Origin: an uncultured bacterium
Lineage (GTDB): Bacteria > Cyanobacteriota > Vampirovibrionia > Gastranaerophilales > Gastranaerophilaceae
Direction of reading: 5' to 3'
Assembly (NCBI GenBank): GCA_902783835.1
Contig: CACZSN010000017.1
Coordinates: forward strand, 1 to 34,739
Length of the DNA stretch: 34,739 bases
Below the pieces are notes generated by a model, which saw only the letters and a program-made list of their open reading frames with translations, ran no database searches and was not told where the DNA came from. Position numbers and translations under genes: made by a program. This document shows, in pieces, positions 1-7,836 of this stretch. Position 1 is the first letter of the stretch; each line of letters begins with the position of its first letter.

Positions 1-1535
1 ATAGCACCTTCCATAACTTCACCTGTACCACCGTCCAATGAAATAATATCATCTTTGTGGAATACAGTGCCGTCTGCACAAGTGATTGTTTCTTTTTCGA
101 GGTTGATTGTCAAATCTTCACAACCTGAAACGCACGGTTTGCCCATACCTTTTGCAACTACTGCTGCGTGAGATGTAGCACCACCTCTGAGTGTCAATAC
201 ACCTTGTGCAACTGCCATACCGTGAATATCATCAGGGCAAGTTTCGATTCTTACGAGGATAACTTTTTCGCCCTTAGCACCACGTTCTGCTGCTTCTTCT
301 GTATCGAATACGATTTTACCAACTGCTGCTCCGGGAGATGCGTTTACACCTTTTGAAATCTTGTGAGCGTGTTTTACTGCTGCAGGGTTGAAGCAAGGAA
401 GCAATACTTGGTAAACTGAATACGGGTCAACCAATTTGATTGCTTGTTCTTTTGTTACGATACCTTCTTCATACATATCAACAGCGATTTTGATTGCAGC
501 TTTTGCTGTTCTCTTACCGTTTCTTGTTTGAAGAATCCAGAGTTTACCTCTTTCAATCGTGAATTCCATATCTTGAACATCGTGATAGCCGTTTTCAAGT
601 TGTTTTGCGATTGCAACATATTGCTTGTAAAGTTCAGGCATATCTGTTTCGAGTTCTGCGATTTGTTTCGGAGTTCTGATACCTGCAACAACGTCTTCAC
701 CTTGTGCATTTACCAAATATTCACCGTAGAATTTGTTTTCGCCTGTTGCAGGGTTTCTTGTGAATGAAACACCTGTTGCACAGTCGTTACCCATATTACC
801 GAATACCATTGTTTGTACGTTTACTGCGGTACCGTAGTTATGGTCAATTTTGTTCATGTTTCTGTAAGCAACTGCTCTCGGGATATTCCATGAACGAAAT
901 ACGGCTTCGATTGCTTCTTGAAGTTGTACGTAAGGATCTTGCGGGAATTCTTTGCCCGTTACTTCCTTAATTACTTTTTTGTAAATCGGAATAAGTGACA
1001 TCCAGCCTTCTGCAGAAATTTCAGTATCTGACTTAACGCCTTCTCTTTCCTTAACTTTTTCAACTTCTGATTCAAAGTATTTTTGTCTGTCCATTTCCCA
1101 AGCAACTGAACCGAACATTGTCAAGAAACGACGATATGAATCATAGCAGAATCTCGGGTTATTTGTTAATTTAACCATCGCTTCTACTGTTTCATCGTTC
1201 AAACCTAAATTCAAGATGGTTTCCATCATACCGGGCATTGAAACTCTTGCACCTGAACGTACTGAAACCAATAACGGGTTTGTTTTATCTCCGAACTTTT
1301 TACCTGCTTGTGCTTCGACTTCAACGAGTGCTTTTTTTACTTCGTCCATCAAGCCTTCGGGCATTTTGTTTCCGTGGTTGATGTAGTCCATACAAGTTTC
1401 TGTCGTGATAGTCAATCCGGGAGGTACCGGCAATCCTAAATTGGTCATTTCTGCCAAGTTAGCACCTTTACCGCCGAGAAGAGCACGCATGTCGGCATTT
1501 CCTTCTTTGAAAAGCCATACTCTTTTTTCAGTCAT
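1..1535 (-). CDS. ppdK: pyruvate, phosphate dikinase, N-terminal 511 residues (gene runs off the left edge)
   Basis: The enzyme interconverts pyruvate, ATP and phosphate with phosphoenolpyruvate, AMP and pyrophosphate in the cytoplasm. In anaerobes it commonly works in glycolysis with pyrophosphate. I translated the minus strand by eye because the frame is open to the edge. It begins MTEKRVWLFKEGNADMRALLGGKGANLAEM, the nucleotide-binding start of the family split here only by my reading, and continues through SVRSGARVSMPGMMET and QTRNGKRT. The swivelling domain carries the phosphohistidine motif GGATSHAAVVAKGMGKPCVS, with the histidine at residue 456, close to His455 of the characterised clostridial enzyme. 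The start ATG has a strong AAAGGAG site about seven bases upstream. The PEP/pyruvate-binding C-terminal barrel lies outside the window. The frame is intact within the window. Confidence 0.97.
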   Translation of the reverse strand, partial: MTEKRVWLFKEGNADMRALLGGKGANLAEMTNLGLPVPPGLTITTETCMDYINHGNKMPEGLMDEVKKALVEVEAQAGKKFGDKTNPLLVSVRSGARVSMPGMMETILNLGLNDETVEAMVKLTNNPRFCYDSYRRFLTMFGSVAWEMDRQKYFESEVEKVKEREGVKSDTEISAEGWMSLIPIYKKVIKEVTGKEFPQDPYVQLQEAIEAVFRSWNIPRAVAYRNMNKIDHNYGTAVNVQTMVFGNMGNDCATGVSFTRNPATGENKFYGEYLVNAQGEDVVAGIRTPKQIAELETDMPELYKQYVAIAKQLENGYHDVQDMEFTIERGKLWILQTRNGKRTAKAAIKIAVDMYEEGIVTKEQAIKLVDPYSVYQVLLPCFNPAAVKHAHKISKGVNASPGAAVGKIVFDTEEAAERGAKGEKVILVRIETCPDDIHGMAVAQGVLTLRGGATSHAAVVAKGMGKPCVSGCEDLTINLEKETITCADGTVFHKDDIISLDGGTGEVMEGA

Positions 1536-1552
1536 ATTTTTTCTCCTTTAGG

Positions 1553-1569
1553 CATGCTTTAAAAGCATG
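1553..1569 (-). promoter_or_regulatory. perfect inverted repeat in the ppdK leader
   Basis: An 8-bp perfect inverted repeat, CATGCTTT / AAAGCATG around a single central base, ends just before the ppdK Shine-Dalgarno sequence. Further upstream on the minus strand is an AT-rich stretch with TATAGT, a possible -10 box, without a convincing -35. The repeat could be an operator close to the transcription start or a small leader hairpin. The one-base centre favours a DNA-binding site over a stable RNA hairpin. Confidence 0.4.
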
Positions 1570-1773
1570 AAATACTATAACATTTATAGAATATAAGTTA
1601 TCATAAACATATCTTATTTCATAGTACGAATATTTGATTTTTTTATTTTTGTTTCGTTTTTTTCTTCTTTTGAAAATTTCTTTTTTATGAAGTTTTTTTT
1701 ATGACAGACACTTCGGTTCGAACGATTTTATTGCGGTTAATTGATTGAAGAGTCTTCCTCAGCTTTTAATTTC

Positions 1774-2208
1774 TTAATTTGTTTTTTTTCTGCTCTCTTC
1801 CAAGGCTTTTTCATCAACAGGACAGCCAAGTCCGTTTTCTTCTGTCCACATTTCTTTTTCTGTTTCTTCAAACAAATTTTTCTTCATTGAAAACATTATT
1901 TTCACCGAAATTTGCAAACAAATAAAGCCCGCCATCACAGCTGATATAATGCAATATGTAACAGAAACATCTTTACAATGTGTCAAAAGATAATATCCGA
2001 GCCATCCAAATCCCGTAAAAAATGCCGCAACGGATTGGAATGTATAAACTTCATCAAATAAAAAACTGGGTTTAATTTTTGAATTTTGAGCTTTTAATTT
2101 TCCTGTTTTAACGGCAAAAACAATAAATTTTGCAATTCCAGCAACCGTAAAAAAGCAAGCCAAATAAAGACAAGTTCTTATTAAATTTTCCAATGACCAA
2201 GTTAACAT
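1774..2208 (-). CDS. small membrane protein of unknown function (144 aa)
   Basis: I do not recognise the family. The protein has about three hydrophobic segments, near residues 9-33, 59-77 and 82-105, followed by a charged cytoplasmic tail rich in Glu and Lys. The start ATG is preceded by GAGGA at good spacing. It is the last gene of the run rny-ymdB-PHP-pseudopilin, 24 bases after the pseudopilin stop, so co-transcription is likely. The reading frame ends just after a run of eight A residues. A one-base shift there would extend the tail by about a dozen charged residues, so the true C-terminus is uncertain. Confidence 0.7.
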   Translation of the reverse strand: MLTWSLENLIRTCLYLACFFTVAGIAKFIVFAVKTGKLKAQNSKIKPSFLFDEVYTFQSVAAFFTGFGWLGYYLLTHCKDVSVTYCIISAVMAGFICLQISVKIMFSMKKNLFEETEKEMWTEENGLGCPVDEKALEESRKKTN

Positions 2209-2232
2209 ATCCGTTTCCTCATAAAGATTATA

Positions 2233-2871
2233 TTAAAAAACACTGCCGTAAAGATAATATGCGGCACAATTCAGTCCTGTTCCGACAGGTGAACAATCTT
2301 CCTTCAAATCTTGTCTCGAAAGATTTGTCCCAACCGGTTCAAGCCTGTCAGCATAAACATTTACGGCATATACATCGCTTCCGATGAAATTTCTGCGTTT
2401 ATTTTTTCCGTCAATATCAATAAACATTTGCCCGACGGGAGAATTTTTAACATTGTCCGAACCTCGTTCAAAATCAGCAAAACCGATAATCATACCGTTT
2501 TCCAACTCTAAAAATTTATCGGCATAATATTTTGAATTTTTTTTGACACTTCTTCCGTTCAAATATCTGTATCTGTAACCTCTGTTATCAATCAATTTCC
2601 CCTTATTGACAGGCAAAAACTTTGCATACTCTTCAAAATACACATCAGAATTCAGATACGGAACTTCCGAATATGCCCTTACAACTTGCGGTTCTTGATT
2701 TTTGAGCAAGTCTTGTGCATAAACTAATTCAGGATAAAAATCTTTCCAAACGGCTATTCTCTGTGCCTGATCTTTCTCAATAACCGTCAGCGGAAACAAT
2801 GCCACAACGATTATTGCGACGATAAACAGAAACATTAACAATTCTATAAGAGAATATCCTTTTTGGTTCAT
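2233..2871 (-). CDS. pseudopilin-like protein with type IV prepilin signal
   Basis: The N-terminus reads MNQKG followed by YSLIELLMFLFIVAIIVVAL. This is a prepilin peptidase site (cleavage after Gly5), the conserved Glu at mature position 5 and the long hydrophobic helix of type IV pilins and type II secretion pseudopilins. The remaining ~180 residues form a globular domain I cannot assign to a subtype. I chose the ATG at 2871, not the longer frame from 2922, because it places the signal at the N-terminus and overlaps the PHP gene stop as TAATG, a translational coupling arrangement. The length (212 aa) suits a minor pilin or pseudopilin. The secretin and GspC/PilP-like genes lie 11 kb away; a link to them is inferred. 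Confidence 0.88.
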   Translation of the reverse strand: MNQKGYSLIELLMFLFIVAIIVVALFPLTVIEKDQAQRIAVWKDFYPELVYAQDLLKNQEPQVVRAYSEVPYLNSDVYFEEYAKFLPVNKGKLIDNRGYRYRYLNGRSVKKNSKYYADKFLELENGMIIGFADFERGSDNVKNSPVGQMFIDIDGKNKRRNFIGSDVYAVNVYADRLEPVGTNLSRQDLKEDCSPVGTGLNCAAYYLYGSVF

Positions 2872-3734
2872 TATGCCATGTCCAAACGTTTCTTTTCTTC
2901 GATTAATTTGCCGTAAACCCAATCGGGAATAAAGCTTTTACCCAAGATAATATTTCCGTTTTGAGGATGCGGAGCGTGAAAATCCGAACCGCCCGTCATT
3001 ATCAAACCGTATTTTTCCGCCAATGTTGAAAAATATTCCACCATCGCGGGAGAATGCTTGCGGTGATAAGCTTCAAGTCCTCTCAAACCGTAATTTATTA
3101 ATTCTTTAGTCAAACTTTCGGCGATTTCAACATCGTAAGGATGAGCAAATACAGGTATTCCGCCCGCATCATATATTGTTTCTACGGCTTCGTGAGGAGA
3201 AACGGTTTTTCTTTGAACAAAAACCGGAGACTTACTGTTTATATATTTATTGTAAGCATCCACAACACTCGCCGTTCCGCCTGCTTGACTTATTGCCTTT
3301 GCAAGATGAGGACGTCCGATACTTCCGCCTTCTGAAACGGATTTTTGAATTTCTTCTATATCAATTTTTATTCCTTCTTTTTTGGCAAGAAGTTTTAAAA
3401 TTTCTTTGGTTTGTTTAATCCTTGCATTTTGTTGAAATTTGATTACTTTCTTAAGATTTTCATCTTCCAAATTCATAAAATATCCCAAAATATGGACTTC
3501 GTAACCTTTGTAAATAGTGTTAATTTCGATACCGGGTATCAAAATCAGCGGTTTCGGGGAATTTTCAACTTGAATTTTATCAAGATAAGCTTTTGCCACA
3601 GGGTACGATAAAACATTATCGTGATCGGTTATGGCAATTGCATCCAATCCCGCTTCAATCGCAGCATCAACAACTTTTTCAGGCGAAAATACACCGTCTG
3701 AATAAGTGGTGTGAATGTGTAAATCGATTTTCAC
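2871..3734 (-). CDS. PHP-domain phosphoesterase (RNase AM/TrpH-like)
   Basis: A metal-dependent phosphoesterase of the PHP superfamily. Ligand motifs are in order: DLHIHTTYSDG (residues 4-14), TDHDN, GIEINT, FAHPYD and GGSDFHAPHP near the C-terminus. Length (287 aa) and motif layout match E. coli RnmA (YciV/TrpH), which removes 5' nucleotides from RNA and hydrolyses 3',5'-nucleoside bisphosphates. That specificity is inferred from the family. Translation starts at GTG, supported by GAGAGGAT eight bases upstream. The gene lies 26 bases downstream of ymdB, in an apparent operon headed by RNase Y, which fits a role in RNA decay products. Its stop overlaps the pseudopilin start. Confidence 0.9.
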   Translation of the reverse strand: MKIDLHIHTTYSDGVFSPEKVVDAAIEAGLDAIAITDHDNVLSYPVAKAYLDKIQVENSPKPLILIPGIEINTIYKGYEVHILGYFMNLEDENLKKVIKFQQNARIKQTKEILKLLAKKEGIKIDIEEIQKSVSEGGSIGRPHLAKAISQAGGTASVVDAYNKYINSKSPVFVQRKTVSPHEAVETIYDAGGIPVFAHPYDVEIAESLTKELINYGLRGLEAYHRKHSPAMVEYFSTLAEKYGLIMTGGSDFHAPHPQNGNIILGKSFIPDWVYGKLIEEKKRLDMA

Positions 3735-3760
3735 TTTTATCCTCTCATTTTCTTATTTCC

Positions 3761-4558
3761 TTATAATGTCTTTTTTAAATTAATTCTTTCAATATCTTCG
3801 GCATTTCCCGTAAAAACATCAACCGTTATAACTACTCCGTTGATGCACGTATTGCCCGAATTTGCCACTTCAAAACGACAAGGCATCATTGTTAACATAT
3901 GTTTTATCGAGGATTCATAATCCATTCCGATAATACTTTCAGTATCTCCGCAAAATCCGGCATCCGAAAGATATGCCGTTTTTTCGTCAATTATCATTTC
4001 ATCCGCCGTTTGAACATGGGTATGTGTTCCGACAAATGCACTTATTCCTAATGAAGAGAAATATTTTGCATAACACATTTTTTCAGCTGTCGCTTCTGCG
4101 TGAAAATCTACAAATATAACATTTGTTTCTTTTTTTATTTCTTCTATTGCATTTTCCGCAACATATCTCGGAGAATCAAAAACAGGCATAAACGTTCTGC
4201 CCAAAAGATTTATTACTCCGATTTTACCCTTTGATGTTTCAAAAATCCTGTAACCTTTTCCTGCAGCTTCAGGATAATTGGCGGGTCTGATGAGCTTTTC
4301 CGCCTTGTCTATATAGTCAAAAATATCTTTTTTATCCCAAATATGATTGCCTGAAGTCATACAATCTATACCGTATTCAGACAATTCATTATAATTTTTT
4401 TCCGTTAAACCAAAACCGTGAGATGCATTTTCAACATTTGCGATTACAAAATCAAAATCCGAAGATTTTTCCGCCAAAAAATCACGAACGGCATATCGTC
4501 CAGCTTTGCCTACCAAATCACCGAAAAACACAATTTTTAATTTTGTATCTTTTTCCAT
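3761..4558 (-). CDS. ymdB: YmdB-family metallophosphoesterase
   Basis: A calcineurin-like phosphodiesterase of the YmdB (TIGR00282) family; the Bacillus member hydrolyses 2',3'-cyclic nucleotides and affects biofilm and motility decisions. Visible di-metal ligands are Asp14 (FFGDLVG), Glu43-Asn44 (NVENASHGFG), Asn71-His72 (GNHIWD), His153 (VDFHAEATAEK), and His179 and His181 (GTHTHVQTADE). The length of 265 aa is typical. The gene directly follows rny, the same order as in Firmicutes. The start ATG sits immediately after an 8-nt arm (GAAAGCGG) that occurs three times in the rny-ymdB gap and could mask the ribosome binding site. Confidence 0.95.
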   Translation of the reverse strand: MEKDTKLKIVFFGDLVGKAGRYAVRDFLAEKSSDFDFVIANVENASHGFGLTEKNYNELSEYGIDCMTSGNHIWDKKDIFDYIDKAEKLIRPANYPEAAGKGYRIFETSKGKIGVINLLGRTFMPVFDSPRYVAENAIEEIKKETNVIFVDFHAEATAEKMCYAKYFSSLGISAFVGTHTHVQTADEMIIDEKTAYLSDAGFCGDTESIIGMDYESSIKHMLTMMPCRFEVANSGNTCINGVVITVDVFTGNAEDIERINLKKTL

Positions 4559-4561
4559 AAT

Positions 4562-4606
4562 CCGCTTTCAAAATAATAAGAAAGCGGCAAAAACATACCG
4601 CTTTCT
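4562..4606 (-). promoter_or_regulatory. three-armed alternative hairpin between rny and ymdB
   Basis: Read on the minus strand, the gap holds GAAAGCGG (4605-4598), then CCGCTTTC (4587-4580), then GAAAGCGG again (4569-4562), three bases before the ymdB ATG. The middle arm can pair perfectly with either outer arm. Pairing with the first gives a 10-bp hairpin followed by a U-rich run (TTATTATTTT), like a weak intrinsic terminator. Pairing with the third covers the only Shine-Dalgarno-like bases ahead of ymdB. The alternatives are mutually exclusive. That they form in vivo is inference. Confidence 0.5.
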
Positions 4607-4620
4607 TTTACTGATTTTTG

Positions 4621-6141
4621 TTATTTTGCAACTTCCGTAACACGAACTTCTCTTACGACCGTAACTCTGATTTGTCCGGGGTAATCAAGTTCATCTTCAA
4701 TACGTTTCGCAATATCTCTTGCAAGTTTTGCACTTGTTGTATCGTCAAATTTTTCGGGTTGAACGATAACTCGAACTTCACGTCCCGCTTGAACTGCAAA
4801 TGATTGCTTAATGCCTTCGTAGCTTGTTGCAATTTCTTCAAGTTTTTGCAAACGTTTGATGTAAATTTCAAGAGTATCTCTTCTTGAACCCGGACGACCT
4901 GCGGAAATTGCGTCTGCAAGTTTCACCAAAACCGCTTCAATGGTTTTAGCCGTAACATCATCGTGGTGAGCTTCAATTGCGTGAATTACGGCTTCTTTTT
5001 CTCCGTATTTTCTTGCAAGTTCAACACCCAATTCGATGTGTGTACCTTCTTGTGTTTGGTCAACTGCTTTTCCGATATCGTGGAGCAAGCCCGCACGTTT
5101 CGTAATAGCAACATCCGCACCGATTTCAGCAGCAATCATGCCCGCAATATGACCGACTTCAAGAGAATGTTTCAAAACATTTTGACCGTAACTTGTTCTG
5201 TAATAAAGTCGACCTAATGTTTTGATTAATTCTTTGTGCAAATTCATAATGCCCATATCCATCGCGGCACTTTCACCTTCGTGGAATATTTTTTGTTCAA
5301 TTTCAGCCTTTGCACGTTCAACGGTTTCTTCAATTCTGACGGGGTGAATACGTCCGTCAAGAACCAATTTTTCCAAAGCGGTTTTTGCTATTTCACGTCT
5401 TACGGGATCAAAACAAGATAATACAACGGCTTCGGGAGTATCATCAATGATAAAGTCAACACCGGTCAATGTTTCCAAAGTTCTGATGTTTCTTCCTTCA
5501 CGACCGATAATACGACCTTTCATTTCATCCGAAGGAAGTTGAACAACTGATACGGTTGATTCAACAACTTGGTCAATTAAGCAACGTTGCATAACCGTTG
5601 TCAAAATTTCTTTTGCCTTTTGGTCCGCATCTTCCTTAATTCTGATTTCGTTTTCACGGATTAATTGGTTTGATTCTTGTTGCAAATCCGCACGTAACTT
5701 ATCCAAAAGAAGATTTTTCGCTTCATCGGCAGATAAGCCTGAAACTCTTTCGAGTTCTTCAATATGCTTACGTTCCAAATCAGCTATTTCATTTTCTTTT
5801 TCGACAAGTTCATCTTTTTGCTTGTCAATCTTAGCTTCTCTTTCGGCTATGGATTGCAATTTGTCTTCAATAGAATTTTCACGTTTTGTCAATTTTTCTT
5901 CCGTACGTGCAAATTCCTGACGACGGTCTCTGGTTTCTTCAATTAAACGTTCTCTTTCCGATTTTACGGCATCTTTTGCGGCAATCAATGCTTCTTTCTT
6001 AATCGCTGATTCTCTTTCGGAGTCTTTTTTGAGAATATTCATGTTCTCTTCGGCAACTCTTGTGTATTTTTTATACATCAAATAGGCCATAAGAGCGAAG
6101 AGCAGAGTTAATGAATTTAATACGATGTCTGATAATTCGAT
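4621..6141 (-). CDS. rny: ribonuclease Y, probable non-AUG start
   Basis: RNase Y is a membrane-anchored endoribonuclease that starts mRNA decay. Domain order is an N-terminal membrane helix, a long charged coiled coil, a KH domain ([15 protein letters not shown]...DDTPE) and an HD domain ([11 protein letters not shown] and [10 protein letters not shown]). The first in-frame ATG, at 6090, lies inside the membrane helix and has no Shine-Dalgarno. The frame stays open upstream and encodes [16 protein letters not shown] before MAYLMYKKY, a complete anchor with an acidic outside and a basic inside end. No ATG, GTG or TTG is available there. I place the start at ATC (6141), nine bases after GAGG, giving 506 aa, close to the 520 of B. 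subtilis. ATT codons at 6165 or 6168 after AAGGGG are alternatives. Confidence 0.9.
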   Translation of the reverse strand: MELSDIVLNSLTLLFALMAYLMYKKYTRVAEENMNILKKDSERESAIKKEALIAAKDAVKSERERLIEETRDRRQEFARTEEKLTKRENSIEDKLQSIAEREAKIDKQKDELVEKENEIADLERKHIEELERVSGLSADEAKNLLLDKLRADLQQESNQLIRENEIRIKEDADQKAKEILTTVMQRCLIDQVVESTVSVVQLPSDEMKGRIIGREGRNIRTLETLTGVDFIIDDTPEAVVLSCFDPVRREIAKTALEKLVLDGRIHPVRIEETVERAKAEIEQKIFHEGESAAMDMGIMNLHKELIKTLGRLYYRTSYGQNVLKHSLEVGHIAGMIAAEIGADVAITKRAGLLHDIGKAVDQTQEGTHIELGVELARKYGEKEAVIHAIEAHHDDVTAKTIEAVLVKLADAISAGRPGSRRDTLEIYIKRLQKLEEIATSYEGIKQSFAVQAGREVRVIVQPEKFDDTTSAKLARDIAKRIEDELDYPGQIRVTVVREVRVTEVAK

Positions 6142-6474
6142 TGTCCTATACCTCGTTCTTTCAATAATATACCCCTTAACGGGAATTGACGAAAATCGTC
6201 ACCATGCCCGCAAGTTGATTTTTTACGCGGTTTACAAAACGTATAAATCGACTTACAGTGCAATTTATAAACAGTTTTTATATTCAATTTTCTTATAAAA
6301 TTTAAGTATAATCCGTTTATTACAAAAATATAATAGCATGATAATATATTTTTTCACAAGATAAAAAAGAAAAATTCAGTAAAAATTAATAAAATAATAT
6401 AAAATTTTAACAAAAATTGATTTTTGGGTAGACAATTAAAAATTTTTGATATATTCTTAACTTACAAACCGTTC
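6142..6474. other. divergent intergenic region between rny and tRNA-Leu
   Basis: About 330 bases without a coding frame I can support. Near the rny end (6178-6212) a nested inverted repeat is visible: CGGG ... CCCG around GACGA-AAA-TCGTC, which would form a hairpin in the rny 5' leader. The middle is very AT-rich and may contain rny promoter elements that I cannot place with confidence. The tRNA promoter is listed separately. Confidence 0.4.
6429..6457 (+). promoter_or_regulatory. probable promoter of tRNA-Leu
   Basis: TAGACA (6429-6434) and TATTCT (6452-6457) resemble -35 and -10 boxes with a 17-base spacer. They end 17 bases before the mature tRNA 5' end, a usual distance. Confidence 0.5.
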
Positions 6475-6559
6475 GCCCCGGTGGCGGAATGGTAGACGCG
6501 TCGGACTTAAAATCCGATTGGGGTCAAACTCAGTGCCGGTTCAAGTCCGGCCCGGGGCA
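6475..6559 (+). tRNA. tRNA-Leu (anticodon TAA)
   Basis: A class II tRNA of 85 bases. The acceptor stem pairs GCCCCGG with CCGGGGC and leaves discriminator A. The D-arm contains the GGTAGAC loop. The anticodon stem TCGGA/TCCGA encloses CTTAAAA with anticodon TAA (6508-6510). A long variable arm follows, and the T-arm GCCGG-TTCAAGT-CCGGC is perfect. The CCA end is not encoded. It reads UUA/UUG leucine codons. Confidence 0.97.
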
Positions 6560-6563
6560 AATT

Positions 6564-6590
6564 AAAACCACTCTTTCGAGTGGTTTTTTT
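6564..6590 (+). terminator. intrinsic terminator of tRNA-Leu
   Basis: AAAACCACTC - TTTC - GAGTGGTTTT forms a 10-bp stem with a four-base loop, followed by T residues. It lies five bases after the tRNA. Confidence 0.85.
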
Positions 6591-6656
6591 ATTTTTTATT
6601 ATCTTCTTTAATTTCAATCTTAATTGTTGTAAAATCTTTTCATATCAGGAGAAATT

Positions 6657-7124
6657 ATGAAAAGAATAGCAAGTTTCAGTGTTAATCACGACAAATTAGA
6701 AAAAGGTATGTATATTTCGAGAATTGACGGAGATATCGTAACTTACGATATCAGAATGAAAAAACCGAACAATCCCGAAAATGATTACCTCGAAAACGGT
6801 ACTATGCACACGTTTGAACATTTATTTGCAACTTACGTAAGAAATACGAAATTTGCAAATGATATTATTTACGTAGGTCCGATGGGATGCAGAACAGGAT
6901 TTTATTTCCTTGTCAGAGACAAAATTTCCCACAAAGAAGCTCTTTCTCTTATTCAGGAAACTTTTAATTTTATAAAAGATTTTGAAGGCGAAATTCCCGG
7001 GGCAAAAAAGGAAGAATGCGGAAATTATAAAGAACACAATTTACAAGGTGCAAAATCCACGGCTAAAGAAATGTCGGAAGTTTTGAAAAATTGGACAGAG
7101 GAAAAAATGACTTATGAAAAATAA
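6657..7124 (+). CDS. luxS: S-ribosylhomocysteine lyase (LuxS)
   Basis: LuxS cleaves S-ribosylhomocysteine to homocysteine and DPD, the precursor of autoinducer-2. The metal-site motif HTFEHL is present (His51, Glu54, His55), with the catalytic cysteine in MGCRTGF (Cys78) and the third metal ligand Cys121 in EECGNY. The length of 155 aa is normal for the family. The ATG is preceded by AGGAGAAATT, a good ribosome site. The gene overlaps mtn, which makes its substrate, so the two form a compact activated methyl cycle operon. Nothing here shows whether AI-2 is sensed; recycling of homocysteine is the safe role. Confidence 0.97.
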   Translation: MKRIASFSVNHDKLEKGMYISRIDGDIVTYDIRMKKPNNPENDYLENGTMHTFEHLFATYVRNTKFANDIIYVGPMGCRTGFYFLVRDKISHKEALSLIQETFNFIKDFEGEIPGAKKEECGNYKEHNLQGAKSTAKEMSEVLKNWTEEKMTYEK

Positions 7125-7827
7125 AATTGCCGTTATCGGTGCTATGGACTGTGAAATAGAGCTTTTAAGAAAACTCCTTGCAAACCCGGAAGAAATTAAT
7201 GCGGGAAGATTTACCGTATTCAAAGGAACTGTCGGAGAACACGACGTCATCGTAGCAAGAAGCGGGGTCGGCAAAGTTGCGGCGGCAAGTTGCACTCAGT
7301 TTCTTTCGGACAAATTTTCTCCGGATTACATAATAAACACGGGGGTTGCCGGCGGAATATCCGACGATTTAAAAATCGGTGATGTTGTTGTCGCAACAAA
7401 ATTAGTTCACCACGATTTTGATGCAACGGCTTTGGGATACGCAAGAGGCTATATTTGCAACGGTATCAATCCTAAAGAACCGACAATTTTTTATTCTGAT
7501 GAAAAATTAAATGAAAAATTTGAAGAAGTTGCACTGAAAACATTGTCAAAAGACTGTATTCACAAGGGATTAATCGCTTCCGGAGATATGTTTATCGGCA
7601 CTTCATCAAAAAAAGAAGAATTAAAAGAACTTTTTGGAGCAACGGCTGCGGAAATGGAAAGTGCCGCAATTGCACAAACCGCATATTTGAACAACATTCC
7701 GTTTTTAATTGTTCGTGCGATTTCTGACCTTGCTGACGGAACAAAAACTGAAAATTTCGGTGAATTTGAACATCATTCCGCTCAAATATCCGCAGAAATA
7801 ATTAAAAATCTTTTAAATGAAATATAG
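7114..7827 (+). CDS. mtn: 5'-methylthioadenosine/S-adenosylhomocysteine nucleosidase
   Basis: The enzyme removes adenine from S-adenosylhomocysteine, 5'-methylthioadenosine and 5'-deoxyadenosine, relieving product inhibition of methylases and radical-SAM enzymes. Family motifs are GAMDCEIELL at the N-terminus (Glu14 matching the catalytic water-activating Glu12 of E. coli), SGVGKV, NTGVAGG, SGDMFIG, AAEMESAA and the catalytic Asp in RAISDLAD. Length is 237 aa, as expected. The start overlaps the luxS stop by 11 bases, and GAGG lies upstream inside luxS, so translation is coupled. Its SAH product S-ribosylhomocysteine feeds LuxS; its MTA product methylthioribose could feed the MtnA branch if a kinase exists elsewhere. 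Confidence 0.96.
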   Translation: MKNKIAVIGAMDCEIELLRKLLANPEEINAGRFTVFKGTVGEHDVIVARSGVGKVAAASCTQFLSDKFSPDYIINTGVAGGISDDLKIGDVVVATKLVHHDFDATALGYARGYICNGINPKEPTIFYSDEKLNEKFEEVALKTLSKDCIHKGLIASGDMFIGTSSKKEELKELFGATAAEMESAAIAQTAYLNNIPFLIVRAISDLADGTKTENFGEFEHHSAQISAEIIKNLLNEI

Positions 7828-7836
7828 GAAATATTT

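Noticed and set aside
168..970. Several plus-strand and antisense frames across ppdK
   Set aside because: They are shadows of the intact ppdK frame on the minus strand, which has conserved motifs throughout.
2872..2922. The longer 229-residue start for the pseudopilin
   Set aside because: It would place 17 charged residues before the prepilin site inside the PHP gene; ATG 2871 gives a standard leader.
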